A stretch of 64,000 bases of DNA from Chloroflexia bacterium SDU3-3 (GCA_009268125.1 WBOU01000019.1:62001-126000), one strand, 5' to 3'. Counted from the stretch's first letter, positions 8,449-17,965 are shown. Numbers and translations are program-made. The notes: generated by a model not told the origin, from the sequence alone.

Positions 8449-8994
8449 GTGCGAAAACTCTGGCTCTTGCTGCTGGCCCTGATGTTTGCTCTCTCCAGCG
8501 CCGCGCCCGCCGCCGCCGCGCCCGCGCCCGCCGACACCGCCTCGGATGGCGAGCCGGTGCGGATCGTGATCGACCAGATCGACATGGACCGCTCCATCCT
8601 CTCGGTGGGGCTGGATGCCAAGCGCGTGCCGGTCGTGCCCAAGCACGATGTGGGCTGGTACAACCTGAGCGCCAAGCCGGGCGCGGGCGAGAACATCGTG
8701 CTGTGGGGCCACGTGCTGCGCTTCCGCGACGCGCCGAAGCTGAGCGCGCCGTTCGCCCGCGTGAAGGAGCTGAAGAAAGGCGCGGAGATCGTGCTCTACA
8801 CCAAGGATGGCACGAAGCACCGCTATGTGGTGGCCAAGCAGCTGCTGGTGAAGCCGAGCGAGGTGAAGTACATCCTGCCGATGGGCCAGGAGCGGCTGAC
8901 CCTGGTCTCGTGCGCGGGCAGCAAGGTGGTGGTGAGCGGCAGCGTGACAAATATGACCCATCGTATGATCACTATCGCCCTGCCAGCGGACTAG
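8449..8994 (+). CDS. Sortase-family transpeptidase, exported
   Basis: 181 residues from a GTG preceded by a perfect AGGAGG (8435-8440). An N-terminal hydrophobic signal (LWLLLLALMFALSSAAPAAAA) is followed by a compact sortase beta-barrel. The catalytic triad is visible: His88 (VLWGHVLRF), Cys155 (LTLVSCAG) and Arg172 (THRMITI). The short form without other domains resembles class D/E/F enzymes; the class is not certain. Sortases cut a sorting motif and join the protein to a cell-surface amine. No LPxTG-type substrate with a membrane anchor is encoded in this window. Confidence 0.88.
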   Translation: MRKLWLLLLALMFALSSAAPAAAAPAPADTASDGEPVRIVIDQIDMDRSILSVGLDAKRVPVVPKHDVGWYNLSAKPGAGENIVLWGHVLRFRDAPKLSAPFARVKELKKGAEIVLYTKDGTKHRYVVAKQLLVKPSEVKYILPMGQERLTLVSCAGSKVVVSGSVTNMTHRMITIALPAD

Positions 8995-9022
8995 CCTCAC
9001 CCAGGCCGCCCATCCCCCCCGA

Positions 9023-9047
9023 CAGGCGCACCCAGGTGGTGCGCCTG
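9023..9047. terminator. Hairpin between convergent sortase and cNMP-binding genes
   Basis: CAGGCGCACC (9023-9032) pairs perfectly with GGTGCGCCTG (9038-9047) across a 5-base loop. There is no T-run, and position between converging genes suggests use by both. Confidence 0.65.
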
Positions 9048-9056
9048 CGGTGTGCG

Positions 9057-9557
9057 CTAGGCGTGGCCGCCCAGCTCGCCGCGCTGCCAGCGGATGTTGC
9101 CGCGCAGCAGCAGGTTGGAAGAGCGCAGCTTGAAGGCCAGATCCTGCGCGAGGTTGCGCATCACCAGGTAGCCGATGCGCGGCGACGACTCGCACAGGCG
9201 GCTGAAATCCTGGTCGCCCAGCACGATCAGCGTGGTCGGCTCCGACGCGGTGATGGTGGCCGAGCGGTGGGCGTTGTTCAGCAGCACCAGCTCGCCGAAG
9301 CACTGCCCGGCGTAGAGCATGTTGATGGTGGAGGGCGAGACGCTGCCGTCGGCGCGCCGCGTGGTGATCTGCACGCGCACGCTGCCCTCGTGGATGATGT
9401 AGAACTCGTGCCCCTCGTCGCCCTCGTGGAAGATCGTGGTGTCGGTATGCGCCTTGACCGCCTTGCAGACCCCGGCGATCTGGATCAGCTCTTGGTCATC
9501 CAGCCCGCCGAAGATCTCGGCGCGGCGCAGATGCTCGATAACCCGGGTATTCGTCAT
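9057..9557 (-). CDS. Cyclic nucleotide-binding domain protein
   Basis: 166 residues starting after TGGAGGAAAC. Residues about 15-130 form a cNMP-binding beta-roll: IFHEGDEGHEFYIIHEGSV, then the phosphate-binding cassette FGELVLLNNAHRSATI with the Arg-Ser-Ala typical of cAMP-binding proteins. The C-terminal 35 residues are helical and too short for a winged-helix DNA-binding domain, so it is not a full CRP/FNR regulator. It could be a free ligand-binding protein that controls a partner. It is encoded alone, divergent from the his operon. Confidence 0.88.
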   Translation of the reverse strand: MTNTRVIEHLRRAEIFGGLDDQELIQIAGVCKAVKAHTDTTIFHEGDEGHEFYIIHEGSVRVQITTRRADGSVSPSTINMLYAGQCFGELVLLNNAHRSATITASEPTTLIVLGDQDFSRLCESSPRIGYLVMRNLAQDLAFKLRSSNLLLRGNIRWQRGELGGHA

Positions 9558-9675
9558 CGTGTTTCCTCCACGGCGATTCTTTGCCGAATGAGCAGCTTGA
9601 GACTATAGCATAGCAGATCTGCTTTTCGGGTACAATGGCGGCATCGAAATCAGCCATATTCATGGGCCAAAGGTT

Positions 9676-11139
9676 GTGAACGGAACAATTGACGCTGTGC
9701 GGGGGATGCGCGACATCCTGCCCGCCGAGTATGCTGCCCAGGCCGCTGTCGCCGCAAAGCTTGAGCTGGCGCTGTCGCGCGCTGGCTACCAGCCGGTCGA
9801 TCTGCCCATCCTTGAGCAGCGCGACCTCTACCTGCGCAAGCTCGGCGAGGAGCTGGTGGGCAAGGTCTACGAGTTTAGCTTCCACGGCCGCGAGCTGGCG
9901 CTGCGCCCCGAGTGGACGGCCTCGGTGCTGCGCTCCTACGTGGCGCGCATGCAGGATCAGCCGCTGCCGCTGCGCCTGCGCTACGCCGGGCCGGTGTTCC
10001 GCAACGAGCGCCCCCAGCGCGCCACCTACCGCCAGTTCACCCAGGTGGGCGTGGAGATGGTGGGCGGCCCCGCGCCGCGCGCCGATGCCGAGTGCATCAC
10101 GCTGGCCTGCGCCGGGCTGGATGCCCTCGGCATCGTCGGCTACACCGTGCGCGTGGGCCATATCGGCCTGGTGCGCAGCGTGCTGGCCAGCCTGGGCCTG
10201 GCCGAGCGCACCCAGGGCATGCTGGCCTGGAGCCTGGAGCGCATGCGCGCGCGCGGCGTGGATACGGTGCGCGGCCAGTTCGAGCAGGAGAGTGCCAGCG
10301 GCGAGGACATCCCCTTCGACGCGGCCCTGCTGGAGGGCCTGAGCGACGATCAGGCCGAGGCGCTGCTGCTGCACGCCCTGGGCGCGATCGGCGTGAAGCT
10401 GCAGTTTGGCACGCGCCCGCCCGAGGAGATCGTGCGGCGGCTGGTGCGCAAGCTGCGCCGCGAGGATCAGCGCGCCGCCGTGGACCGCGCGCTCGACCTG
10501 CTGGGCCGCATGGCCCACATCTACGGCCCGCCGTCCGAGGCCATCCCCCAGCTGGCCGCGCTGCTGGAAGAGTACCGCCTGCCCGCCGACGGCCTGGCCG
10601 ACCTGCGCGCCATCCTCGATCTAGTGATCGCATCGGGTGTGCCCGAGGAGCGGATCGTGGCCGACTTTGGCCTGGGGCGCGGCCTGCACTACTACACCGG
10701 TGCGATCTTCGAGATCTACGCCGACGATGTGCAGCTGTGCGGCGGCGGGCGCTACGACGATCTGGTGGCCGCCCTGGGCGGGCGGCAGCCCACCCCCGCC
10801 GTGGGTTTCGCCTATGGCCTAGAGCGCGTGGCCCTAGCTGCCCAGCAGGCCCAGCCGCAGCCGCTGCCGAGCGAGGTGGTGGTGGTGCCCGCCGAGGATG
10901 CCAGCTTCCCCTATGCCCAGCGCGTGGCCGCAGCCCTGCGCCAGCGCGGCTATGTGGCCACGGTGGATGTGCGCGGTCGCAACGCGGCCACCAACGCCCG
11001 CGATGCGGCGCGGCGCGGCGCGCTGGCGCTGGCGATCGTCGGGCCGGAGCACGAGGCGAGCGGCACCCTGGTATGGCGCAGCCTCGCCGACCGCAGCGAG
11101 CAGGTGCTGGCGCTCGAAGCGCTGCCGCCAGTCGCCTAG
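9676..11139 (+). CDS. hisZ: Histidyl-tRNA synthetase-like protein (HisZ or HisRS paralogue) of the his operon
   Basis: 487 residues, GTG start behind AAAGG; a TACAAT -10 lies at 9631-9636. The class II aminoacyl-tRNA synthetase core is clear: motif 2 FRNERPQRATYRQFTQVGVE and the histidine-binding GRGLHYYTGAIFE. HisRS normally has RPEGTA and GLDYY where this protein has RPEWTA and GLHYY. A C-terminal anticodon-binding-like domain is present (about 395-487, VVVVPAEDASFPYAQRVAAAL), which classical HisZ usually lacks. HisZ is the regulatory subunit for short-form HisG, yet the hisG here is long-form. It is either a HisZ with unusual architecture or a HisRS paralogue; the position beside hisG-hisD favours HisZ. 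Confidence 0.7.
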   Translation: MNGTIDAVRGMRDILPAEYAAQAAVAAKLELALSRAGYQPVDLPILEQRDLYLRKLGEELVGKVYEFSFHGRELALRPEWTASVLRSYVARMQDQPLPLRLRYAGPVFRNERPQRATYRQFTQVGVEMVGGPAPRADAECITLACAGLDALGIVGYTVRVGHIGLVRSVLASLGLAERTQGMLAWSLERMRARGVDTVRGQFEQESASGEDIPFDAALLEGLSDDQAEALLLHALGAIGVKLQFGTRPPEEIVRRLVRKLRREDQRAAVDRALDLLGRMAHIYGPPSEAIPQLAALLEEYRLPADGLADLRAILDLVIASGVPEERIVADFGLGRGLHYYTGAIFEIYADDVQLCGGGRYDDLVAALGGRQPTPAVGFAYGLERVALAAQQAQPQPLPSEVVVVPAEDASFPYAQRVAAALRQRGYVATVDVRGRNAATNARDAARRGALALAIVGPEHEASGTLVWRSLADRSEQVLALEALPPVA

Positions 11140-11163
11140 TTCCCTCTCAATAAAGGCGGACCG

Positions 11164-11994
11164 ATGACACGAGGAAATCGACCTGCCCCCGATGATGCGG
11201 CGTGGGGATACTACGCCGCGCTGCACCCCAATGCCCTTGAGCGCATTCTGGATGAGTCGCCGGTGGCCTACCTGCCCTGGGGCGCGCTCGACTGGCACGG
11301 GCCGCACCTGCCCTTCGGCGTCGCTGGCTTCACCGCCGAGGCCATCTGCGAGCGCGTGGCGCGCCGCGCCGGCGGGGTGATCCTGCCCACCACATGGTGG
11401 CCGATCACCGCCGTGCCCCACCACTTCTCGATCTCGCTGCCCAGCCACGTGGTGCTGGCGCTCTGGGATGCGCTGTTCGCCGAGCTGATGCGGCTGGGCG
11501 TGCAGCTGGCGGTGGTGGCCACCGGCCACTATGCCCACGCCCACGACCTGCTGCTGATGGATGCCGCCGAGACCGCGATGGAGCGCTACGGCATCATGGT
11601 GCTGGCCATCCCGCCCATGGCGCTGGTGGATGACCAGATGCTCGACCACGCCGCCCACTGGGAGGTGGCCCAGATGCTGGCCATCCGCCCGCGCCTGGTG
11701 GATGTGGCCGCGCTGGGCGAGGGGCCGCTGCCCCCGGCCATCACCGGCGTGTTGGGCAACGACCCGCGCGCTGCCACCCCCTCGCAGGGCGAGTCGGCGC
11801 TGGTGCTGGCCACCGAGAGCCTGGTGGGCGCGGTGCGCGCCCTGCTCGAAAACCACAGCCACGCCAGCATCCGCGAGCTGTACGCCCGCCGCCGCCGCGT
11901 CTACCAGCGCTACGTCGAGACCTACTTCCGCGGCTCGTGGGAGGAGGCGGCCCAGGCCTGGTGGGCCGATCGCACAAGGCCGAGTGCCGAGTAA
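11164..11994 (+). CDS. Creatininase-family protein with altered metal-site residues
   Basis: 276 residues, start behind AAAGGCGG. The fold signature is PWGALDWHGPHLPFG (residues 38-52), corresponding to the creatininase motif with E-x-H-G-P-H-L-P-L-G-x-D. As I recall the motif, three metal ligands differ: Glu becomes Asp43, the Asp after the glycine becomes Ala54, and HAGE reads HAAH (162-165). Members of this family are amidohydrolases acting on creatinine, formamidopyrimidine or a mycofactocin precursor. Placement between the HisZ-like gene and hisG suggests a link with histidine synthesis, but no known his step needs it. Activity is uncertain. Confidence 0.8.
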   Translation: MTRGNRPAPDDAAWGYYAALHPNALERILDESPVAYLPWGALDWHGPHLPFGVAGFTAEAICERVARRAGGVILPTTWWPITAVPHHFSISLPSHVVLALWDALFAELMRLGVQLAVVATGHYAHAHDLLLMDAAETAMERYGIMVLAIPPMALVDDQMLDHAAHWEVAQMLAIRPRLVDVAALGEGPLPPAITGVLGNDPRAATPSQGESALVLATESLVGAVRALLENHSHASIRELYARRRRVYQRYVETYFRGSWEEAAQAWWADRTRPSAE

Positions 11995-12021
11995 CCACTC
12001 AATGAATACGGTGAATGCGAT

Positions 12022-13026
12022 ATGAATCTACGATTTGCCCTCCCTTCCAAAGGCCCCATGTACGATGGCTCGGCGGCCTTTCTTGAAAGCTGCAATCTCA
12101 AGGTCTCGCGCCCCAACCCGCGCCGCTACACGGCGGGCATCCGCACGCTGCCCCAGGCCGATGTGCTGCTGCACCGCCCCGCCGACATCGTGGAGAAGGT
12201 GGCCGATGGCGAGATCGACCTGGGCATCACCGGCCTGGATCTGGTCGAGGAGCAGCGCGGCGACCGCGACGACCTGCTGGTGATCTACGACGACCTAGGC
12301 TTTGGCCGCGCCGAGCTGGTGATCGCCGTGCCCGACTCGTGGATCGACGTGAGCAGCTGGCGCGATCTGGCCGATCTCTCGGTGGAGCTGCAGGGCCAGG
12401 GTCGCCCGCTGCGGATCGCCACCAAGTACCCCAACCAGGTGCGCGCCTTCTGCTACGCCCACGGTATCAACTTCTTCCGCCTGATCGACTCGCAGGGCGC
12501 GACCGAGGCCGCCCCCGGCCTGGGCTACGCCGACATCATCGCCGACATCACCGAGACCGGCACCACCCTGCGCGACAACCAGCTAAAAATCGTGGGCGGC
12601 CAGCTGCTGCGCTCGCAGGCCTGCCTGGTGGCCAACCGCGCCACCCTGCGCGCCGACGCCCAGAAGCTGGCGGCGGTGCGCACTGTGCTGGAGCTGGTGG
12701 AGGCCCGCCAGCGCGGGCGGCAGTTCGTGCAGGTGGTGGCCAACGTGCCCGGCGCATCCGCCGAGGAGGTGGGCCGCAAGGTCGCGCAGAAGCGCGATCT
12801 GGCTGGCATGCAGGGGCCGACCGTGGCCCCGGTGTGGACGCCCGACGGCGCGTCGTTCGAGTGGCACACCGTCACCATCGTGGTGCGCCAGGAGCAGGTG
12901 CTCTCGGCCATCGAGCACCTGCGCACGCTCGGCGGCGATGGCATCACCGTGACGACGGCCCAGTATGTGTTTACGGCCCACAGCGATGAGTACCAGCGCC
13001 TGCTGCGTGCGCTCGATCTGGCCTAG
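12022..13026 (+). CDS. hisG: ATP phosphoribosyltransferase, long form
   Basis: 334 residues. It catalyses the first step of histidine biosynthesis, joining ATP and PRPP, and is the feedback-controlled enzyme. The N-terminal catalytic region begins [20 protein letters not shown] and contains [12 protein letters not shown] and the PRPP-binding loop [16 protein letters not shown] (about 173-188). The C-terminal stretch from about residue 255 ([23 protein letters not shown]) is the regulatory ACT-like domain of long-form HisG, which binds histidine directly. It lies 27 bases after the creatininase-like gene; a clear SD is not visible. Confidence 0.95.
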   Translation: MNLRFALPSKGPMYDGSAAFLESCNLKVSRPNPRRYTAGIRTLPQADVLLHRPADIVEKVADGEIDLGITGLDLVEEQRGDRDDLLVIYDDLGFGRAELVIAVPDSWIDVSSWRDLADLSVELQGQGRPLRIATKYPNQVRAFCYAHGINFFRLIDSQGATEAAPGLGYADIIADITETGTTLRDNQLKIVGGQLLRSQACLVANRATLRADAQKLAAVRTVLELVEARQRGRQFVQVVANVPGASAEEVGRKVAQKRDLAGMQGPTVAPVWTPDGASFEWHTVTIVVRQEQVLSAIEHLRTLGGDGITVTTAQYVFTAHSDEYQRLLRALDLA

Positions 13027-13045
13027 CCTTGGGGAGAAACAAGCG

Positions 13046-14380
<1,335 letters not shown>

Positions 14381-14386
14381 CACTAT

Positions 14387-14415
14387 GGGGCGCTGGGGGT
14401 AAAGCCCAGCGCCCC
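14387..14415 (+). terminator. Hairpin directly after hisD
   Basis: GGGGCGCTGGG (14387-14397) pairs perfectly with CCCAGCGCCCC (14405-14415), loop GGTAAAG. It begins 6 bases after the hisD stop and has no T-run. The 21-bp array begins 14 bases later. Confidence 0.6.
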
Positions 14416-14429
14416 GCTGCTGCCAGCCC

Positions 14430-14740
14430 TTCGCGCCATTCAGCCACCGCTTCGCGGCCTTGAGTCACCGCTTCGCGGCCTTGAGTCACCACTTCGCGCC
14501 ATTCAGCCACCGCTTCGTGGCCTTGAGTCACCGCTTCGTGGCCTTGAGTCACCGCTTCGCGCCATTCAGCCACCGCTTCGCGCCATTCGGCCACCACTTC
14601 GCGCCATTCGGCCACCACTTCACGCCATTCAGCCACCACTTCACGCCATTCAGCCACCGCTTCGCGGCGTTGAGTCACCGCTTCGCGGCGTTGAGTCACC
14701 GCTTCGCGCCATTCTGCCTTTCTTCACGCCATTCTGCCTG
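14430..14740. repeat. 21-bp tandem repeat array (13 full units) downstream of hisD
   Basis: Thirteen consecutive 21-base units run from 14430 to 14702, with a partial unit and a degenerate half-copy to about 14740. Two unit types are interspersed: TTCGCGCCATTCAGCCACCG+C and TTCGCGGCCTTGAGTCACCG+C, with single-base variants (TTCACG, TTCGTG, CCACCAC). As the length is divisible by 3 all six frames stay open, and the resulting HRFAALS-like and AEWREVV-like polypeptides are not credible proteins. There are no spacers, so it is not a CRISPR. A matching 21-bp array is at 28162-28385. Confidence 0.93.
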
Positions 14741-14829
14741 ATCTAGGATAGGGGCCGAAATTGGATAGAGCATCAATGCCCAGATTGTAGGGCTTTCGAT
14801 GCCTGCGGCGGGCGCGCGATGCAATTATT

Positions 14830-14864
14830 GACGATGGGGCGGGTCTTGTGCCCGCCCCATCGTC
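14830..14864. repeat. GGGGCGGG hairpin repeat, copy 1
   Basis: A perfect 14-bp inverted repeat (14830-14843 with 14851-14864) with loop TCTTGTG. The core GGGGCGGGTCT-x-GTGCCCGCCC recurs at 29634-29655, so it is a small dispersed palindromic repeat rather than only a terminator. Confidence 0.75.
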
Positions 14865-14935
14865 TTGGCAGGGCATTGTGGGAATGAGGCTGGAGTCGAT
14901 GTCGGCAATGGTGATCATCACCAGCAGCCCCATCC

Positions 14936-15110
14936 CACCTGGCCCATGCGGCGAAGGTGCCGCGCATGCCAGCTGGCCATATGCACGAACACGAGCTGCC
15001 AGGAAAATGGCATTGGAACGCTACAAATTGGGGTTCCAAGGGGCGATGCCCCTGGCGGGGTTCCAAGGGCGCGGAGCCCTTGGTGCCGCCCGCACAGGGC
15101 CTGCACCACC
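14936..15110 (+). repeat. Dispersed structured intergenic repeat, copy A
   Basis: It starts with an imperfect palindromic head: CACCTGGCCC (14936-14945) then ATGCGGCGAAGGTG (14946-14959), so CACCT pairs with AGGTG and GCC with GGC. A TGGCCATATGCACGAA box follows, then GGAACGC, ATTGGGGTTCCAAGGGG and several GGGGC/GCCCC hairpins. Related copies: 25963-26130, 27655-27783, 27843-28010 (minus) and 33591-33665 (truncated). No credible ORF is present. Confidence 0.85.
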
Positions 15111-15194
15111 ATCCAAACACACCCACTATCGACGAAGGCGCACCCTAGCTCAATCAACCGCAACGCGCCGTTTCGTCAACAACGCCTCAGAAAA

Positions 15195-15330
15195 CCATAA
15201 AAAGTGACACCATGTAAGGGCGATGCCCCCTGGTGGGGTTCCTAGGGGCTAGCTCCTAGGCGCTGCCTGCGTAGGGCATCCACTCACTTGACGAAGGCGC
15301 ACCATGGTCGGCCCGACGTGCAAGCGAAGC
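15195..15330 (+). repeat. Partial copy of the dispersed repeat (right half)
   Basis: GGGCGATGCCCCCTGGTGGG (from 15218) then GTTCCTAGGGGCTAGCTCC and a CGCAGGGCA-like end match the right half of copy A; the palindromic head is missing. AAAAAGTGACACCATGT (15199-15215) is the exact reverse complement of 27775-27791 beside copy C. GACGAAGGCGCACC before and after this block forms a direct repeat (15130 and 15291 regions). Confidence 0.7.
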
Positions 15331-15540
15331 CCACACGCCCGTCATCTTACGACACAGTATATCTTTCTTGCCGAAATATATTTTTATCAAAAAATACATG
15401 CTTTTGTTTGAAAATGAGAGTATATGTGTAGATAGGATAACGTAAACTTAGATAGATTATATTATAACGAAAAATTCGCACGATTATCGCCCGCGCATAC
15501 TGCTCGCTGCAACACTTGCCCCGCCCGCATCGTCTTGATT
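15331..15540. other. AT-rich gap upstream of yggT
   Basis: A stretch of about 140 bases (15345-15480) is much richer in A and T than the surroundings, with runs such as ATATATTTTTATC and GATTATATTATAACG. I see no ORF and no RNA gene. It closes the 1.2-kb gene-free region between hisD and yggT. Confidence 0.6.
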
Positions 15541-15549
15541 TGGTATAAT
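15541..15549 (+). promoter_or_regulatory. Extended -10 promoter (TGGTATAAT) of yggT
   Basis: TGG-TATAAT is a perfect extended -10, 50 bases upstream of the yggT ATG. No -35 at the expected distance. Confidence 0.7.
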
Positions 15550-15599
15550 GGGATCAATACTGAACCTTCTAAGCTGCGTGAGGAGGCGGCGCACACGCT

Positions 15600-15857
15600 A
15601 TGTCTTCCTATTTTGTAACATTTATCCAGCTCCTGCTTGAGGTGCTCTCGCTAGCGATCTTTGGCCGGATGCTGCTCTCGTGGGTTGACCCGATGGGCAA
15701 CATGAAAATATCGCAGATCCTGCGCGAGATCACCGAGCCGATCCTGGCTCCCATCCGCAGTATCCTGCCGCCGGTGTCTATGTTCGACTTCTCGCCCATG
15801 ATCGCCATGATGCTGCTGGTGGCGATCTCGCAGCTGGTGGTGGCCTTCGCCCGCTAG
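15600..15857 (+). CDS. yggT: YggT-family membrane protein
   Basis: 85 residues, start preceded by GAGGAGG. The family pattern is clear: two hydrophobic helices (about 5-27 and 62-83) flanking FGRMLLSWVDPMGN and ITEPILAPIRSILPP, the conserved cytoplasmic loop of YggT/YlmG proteins. In other bacteria the gene lies near the division cluster and the protein is linked to membrane or nucleoid organisation; its biochemical role is not settled. Here it stands alone between a repeat region and a terminator. Confidence 0.9.
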   Translation: MSSYFVTFIQLLLEVLSLAIFGRMLLSWVDPMGNMKISQILREITEPILAPIRSILPPVSMFDFSPMIAMMLLVAISQLVVAFAR

Positions 15858-15871
15858 CGCAGGCGCGGCCC

Positions 15872-15923
15872 GATCTGCCTGTGGCGTACGGCCCGCGTGG
15901 CCGCGCCGCAGGCAGATCTTTTT
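15872..15923 (+). terminator. Intrinsic terminator after yggT
   Basis: GATCTGCCTG (15872-15881) pairs perfectly with CAGGCAGATC (15909-15918), followed by TTTTT. The GC-rich 27-base interior (CGGCCCGCGTGGCCG) folds as well. A TATACT -10 for the next gene lies just behind, at 15928-15933. Confidence 0.85.
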
Positions 15924-16003
15924 GGGGTATACTCTTGGGCGAACTGGGCGGGGCTATCAAGCCCCGCCCACCCGCCAACCCAAGAGCGAAAAGGCTTCTC
16001 CCC

Positions 16004-17716
16004 ATGGCACAGCACGAAGGCACCGCGCCCCCCGCGCGGCGCGACCCGGTGATACGCTCCAGCTGGTTTGTTCTGCTTGTGGTCTTCTTGGCCGGCATCG
16101 GCACCCTGGGGGTGGAGATGGTGGCCTCGCGGCTGCTCGCGCCCTACTTCGGCACCTCGCAGCCGATCTGGGCCGTGGTCATCGGCATGACCCTGGTCTA
16201 CCTGGCGCTGGGCTACCGCCTGGGCGGCGCGCTGGCCGACCGCCGCCCCGACGAGCAGGTGCTCTACCAGATCATCTGCTGGGCGGGTTTCGCCACCGGC
16301 TTCATCCCCATCCTCTCCTACCCCATCCTGCACATCTCGCAGCAGGCGCTGGAGGCGCTGGCGGTGGGCAGCTTCTTGGGCGCGCTGGTGGGCGTGCTGC
16401 TGCTGTTCGCCATCCCCGTCACGCTCATGGCTATGGTCAGCCCGTTCGCGGTGCGCGTGCAGCTCAAGCGTGTGCAGCAGGGCATCGAGGGCGCGGGCAA
16501 GACAGCTGGCTCGCTCTCGTCGCTCTCCACGCTCGGCTCGATCCTGGGCAACTTCCTCACCGTGCTGGTGCTGATTCCTAGCGTGGGCACGGCGCGCACC
16601 ACCTATCTGTTTGCGGTGTTCCTGATCATCATCGGCATTATCGGCCTGCGCGACTGGCGCTACCTGGGCATGCTGGTGGTGGTGGCGCTGCTGGCGGGCT
16701 ACACCACCGCCGCCCATGGCGTGATCAAGACCGCCGACTGCGAGCGCTGCACCCTGGCCCACGAGGAGGAGTCGCAGTACAACTACATCCAGATTATCAC
16801 CCGCCAGCGCCACACCGTCACCGGCCAGCCCACCGAGTCGGTCAACCTGGTGCTGAACGAGGGCCAGGCGGTCCACTCGATCTACAACCTGCGCTACGAG
16901 CAGAGCGGCGACCCGCTGGATCTGCTCACCGGCGGTGGGCCGTGGGACTATTTCACTGTCGCGCCCTATTTCTACCCCGACCGCGCGCCATCCTCGGTGG
17001 GCAGCATGCTGATGCTCGGCTCGGCCAGCGGCTCGATCCCCAAGCAGTTTCTGGCCATCTACGGCGATAGCGCCAAGGTCGATGCGGTGGAGATCGACCC
17101 GCGGATCGTGGCCAATGGCCGGGCCTACTTCGGGATGGATGACGGCAGCGCCAAGCACCCCAACTACCGCGTGCACACCGAGGACGCCCGCTACTGGCTG
17201 GAGACCCAGGCGGGCAGCTACGACATCATCGGCATGGATGCCTACCACCAGCCCTACATCCCCTTCCACCTCACCACCGTCGAGTTCTTCCGCAGCGTGC
17301 GGGCGCACCTGAGCGCGCAGGGCGTGGCCGTGGTGAACGCGGGCAAGTCGCCCACCGGCGACGATCGGCTGGGCAACGCCCTGGCCACCACCATGCTGCA
17401 GGTTTTCCCGCAGGTGTTCGTGCTCGACACCTACGATGGCGGCAACCAGATCCTGGTGGGCGTGAACAGCCCGGTGGGCGACGGCGTGGCCAACTTCGCC
17501 AAGAGCAGGGTCACGGTGGGCATCCCCGCGCTGCAGGCCGTGATCGGCTGGGCGATAGACGGCCCCGGCGACCCCAAGCGGCTGTTCGCGCCACCCCACG
17601 AGTTTCTGCCCGCCGACGCGCGCTTCGCCGCCTTCACCGACGACAAAGCGCCGGTTGAAAACTTGATCGACGCGCTGATCTTCGATGTGGCCCTAGATGA
17701 CCAGCAGCAGCAGTAG
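16004..17716 (+). CDS. Membrane-anchored spermidine synthase-like protein
   Basis: 570 residues. The N-terminal part (about 20-240) has six to eight hydrophobic helices (GIGTLGVEMVASRLLAPYFG at the start is typical of this family). The C-terminal part (about 250-540) is a methyltransferase-fold spermidine synthase-like domain, with LMLGSASGSIPKQFL as nucleotide/SAM loop, VDAVEIDPRI with the acidic residue expected for ribose binding, HTEDARYWLE and YDIIGMDAYHQPYIPFHLTT. Some fused proteins of this type make polyamines; many are of unknown substrate. The in-frame region upstream of 16004 overlaps the promoter and terminator, so this ATG is preferred. The gene stands alone. Confidence 0.85.
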   Translation: MAQHEGTAPPARRDPVIRSSWFVLLVVFLAGIGTLGVEMVASRLLAPYFGTSQPIWAVVIGMTLVYLALGYRLGGALADRRPDEQVLYQIICWAGFATGFIPILSYPILHISQQALEALAVGSFLGALVGVLLLFAIPVTLMAMVSPFAVRVQLKRVQQGIEGAGKTAGSLSSLSTLGSILGNFLTVLVLIPSVGTARTTYLFAVFLIIIGIIGLRDWRYLGMLVVVALLAGYTTAAHGVIKTADCERCTLAHEEESQYNYIQIITRQRHTVTGQPTESVNLVLNEGQAVHSIYNLRYEQSGDPLDLLTGGGPWDYFTVAPYFYPDRAPSSVGSMLMLGSASGSIPKQFLAIYGDSAKVDAVEIDPRIVANGRAYFGMDDGSAKHPNYRVHTEDARYWLETQAGSYDIIGMDAYHQPYIPFHLTTVEFFRSVRAHLSAQGVAVVNAGKSPTGDDRLGNALATTMLQVFPQVFVLDTYDGGNQILVGVNSPVGDGVANFAKSRVTVGIPALQAVIGWAIDGPGDPKRLFAPPHEFLPADARFAAFTDDKAPVENLIDALIFDVALDDQQQQ

Positions 17717-17749
17717 CGGCCCCACGGCCTAGGTGTTTTCGATCGGCAA

Positions 17750-17815
17750 AACGTTTTACCACCAAGACTCCAAGCGGGCTGTTTTACTGCAAAGACACGA
17801 GGGCGCGAAGGGGGA
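17750..17815 (+). repeat. ACCACCAAG/CACGAAG-type dispersed repeat, copy 1
   Basis: GTTTTACCACCAAGACTCCA, then CTGCAAAGACACGAGGGCGC and GAAGGG. Sister sequences are at 29918-29983 (minus) and 33487-33570. It lies in the 303-base gap after the spermidine-synthase-like gene; the rest of the gap (17816-17960) shows nothing else recognisable. Confidence 0.65.
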
Positions 17816-17965
17816 AATTCTGAGAGGATGCAGCGCATGGCTCCCTATCGGGTAGGGACAGTGCAGCGTTGGGGTGAATAGAGACGATCTTCCGGCGTTG
17901 TCCGTTTGTCCCAGCCTATAGATTCCGTGGCGCACATAGACTCTGGCAGCAGCCCACGGCAGCAC

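Noticed and set aside
8449-8994. Reading the LPMVAR/LPMISK/LPLITR tails as classical sortase signals
   Set aside because: They lack Thr-Gly, a membrane helix and a following basic tail, and sit exactly at the C-terminus.
9676-11139. Firm naming as hisS
   Set aside because: Two signature positions differ (RPEWTA, GLHYY) and the operon context favours HisZ; left as HisZ/HisRS-like.
14430-14741. Open frames over the first 21-bp array (HRFAALS-like and AEWREVV-like polypeptides)
   Set aside because: All frames stay open because the period is a multiple of 3. No SD and no protein-like composition.
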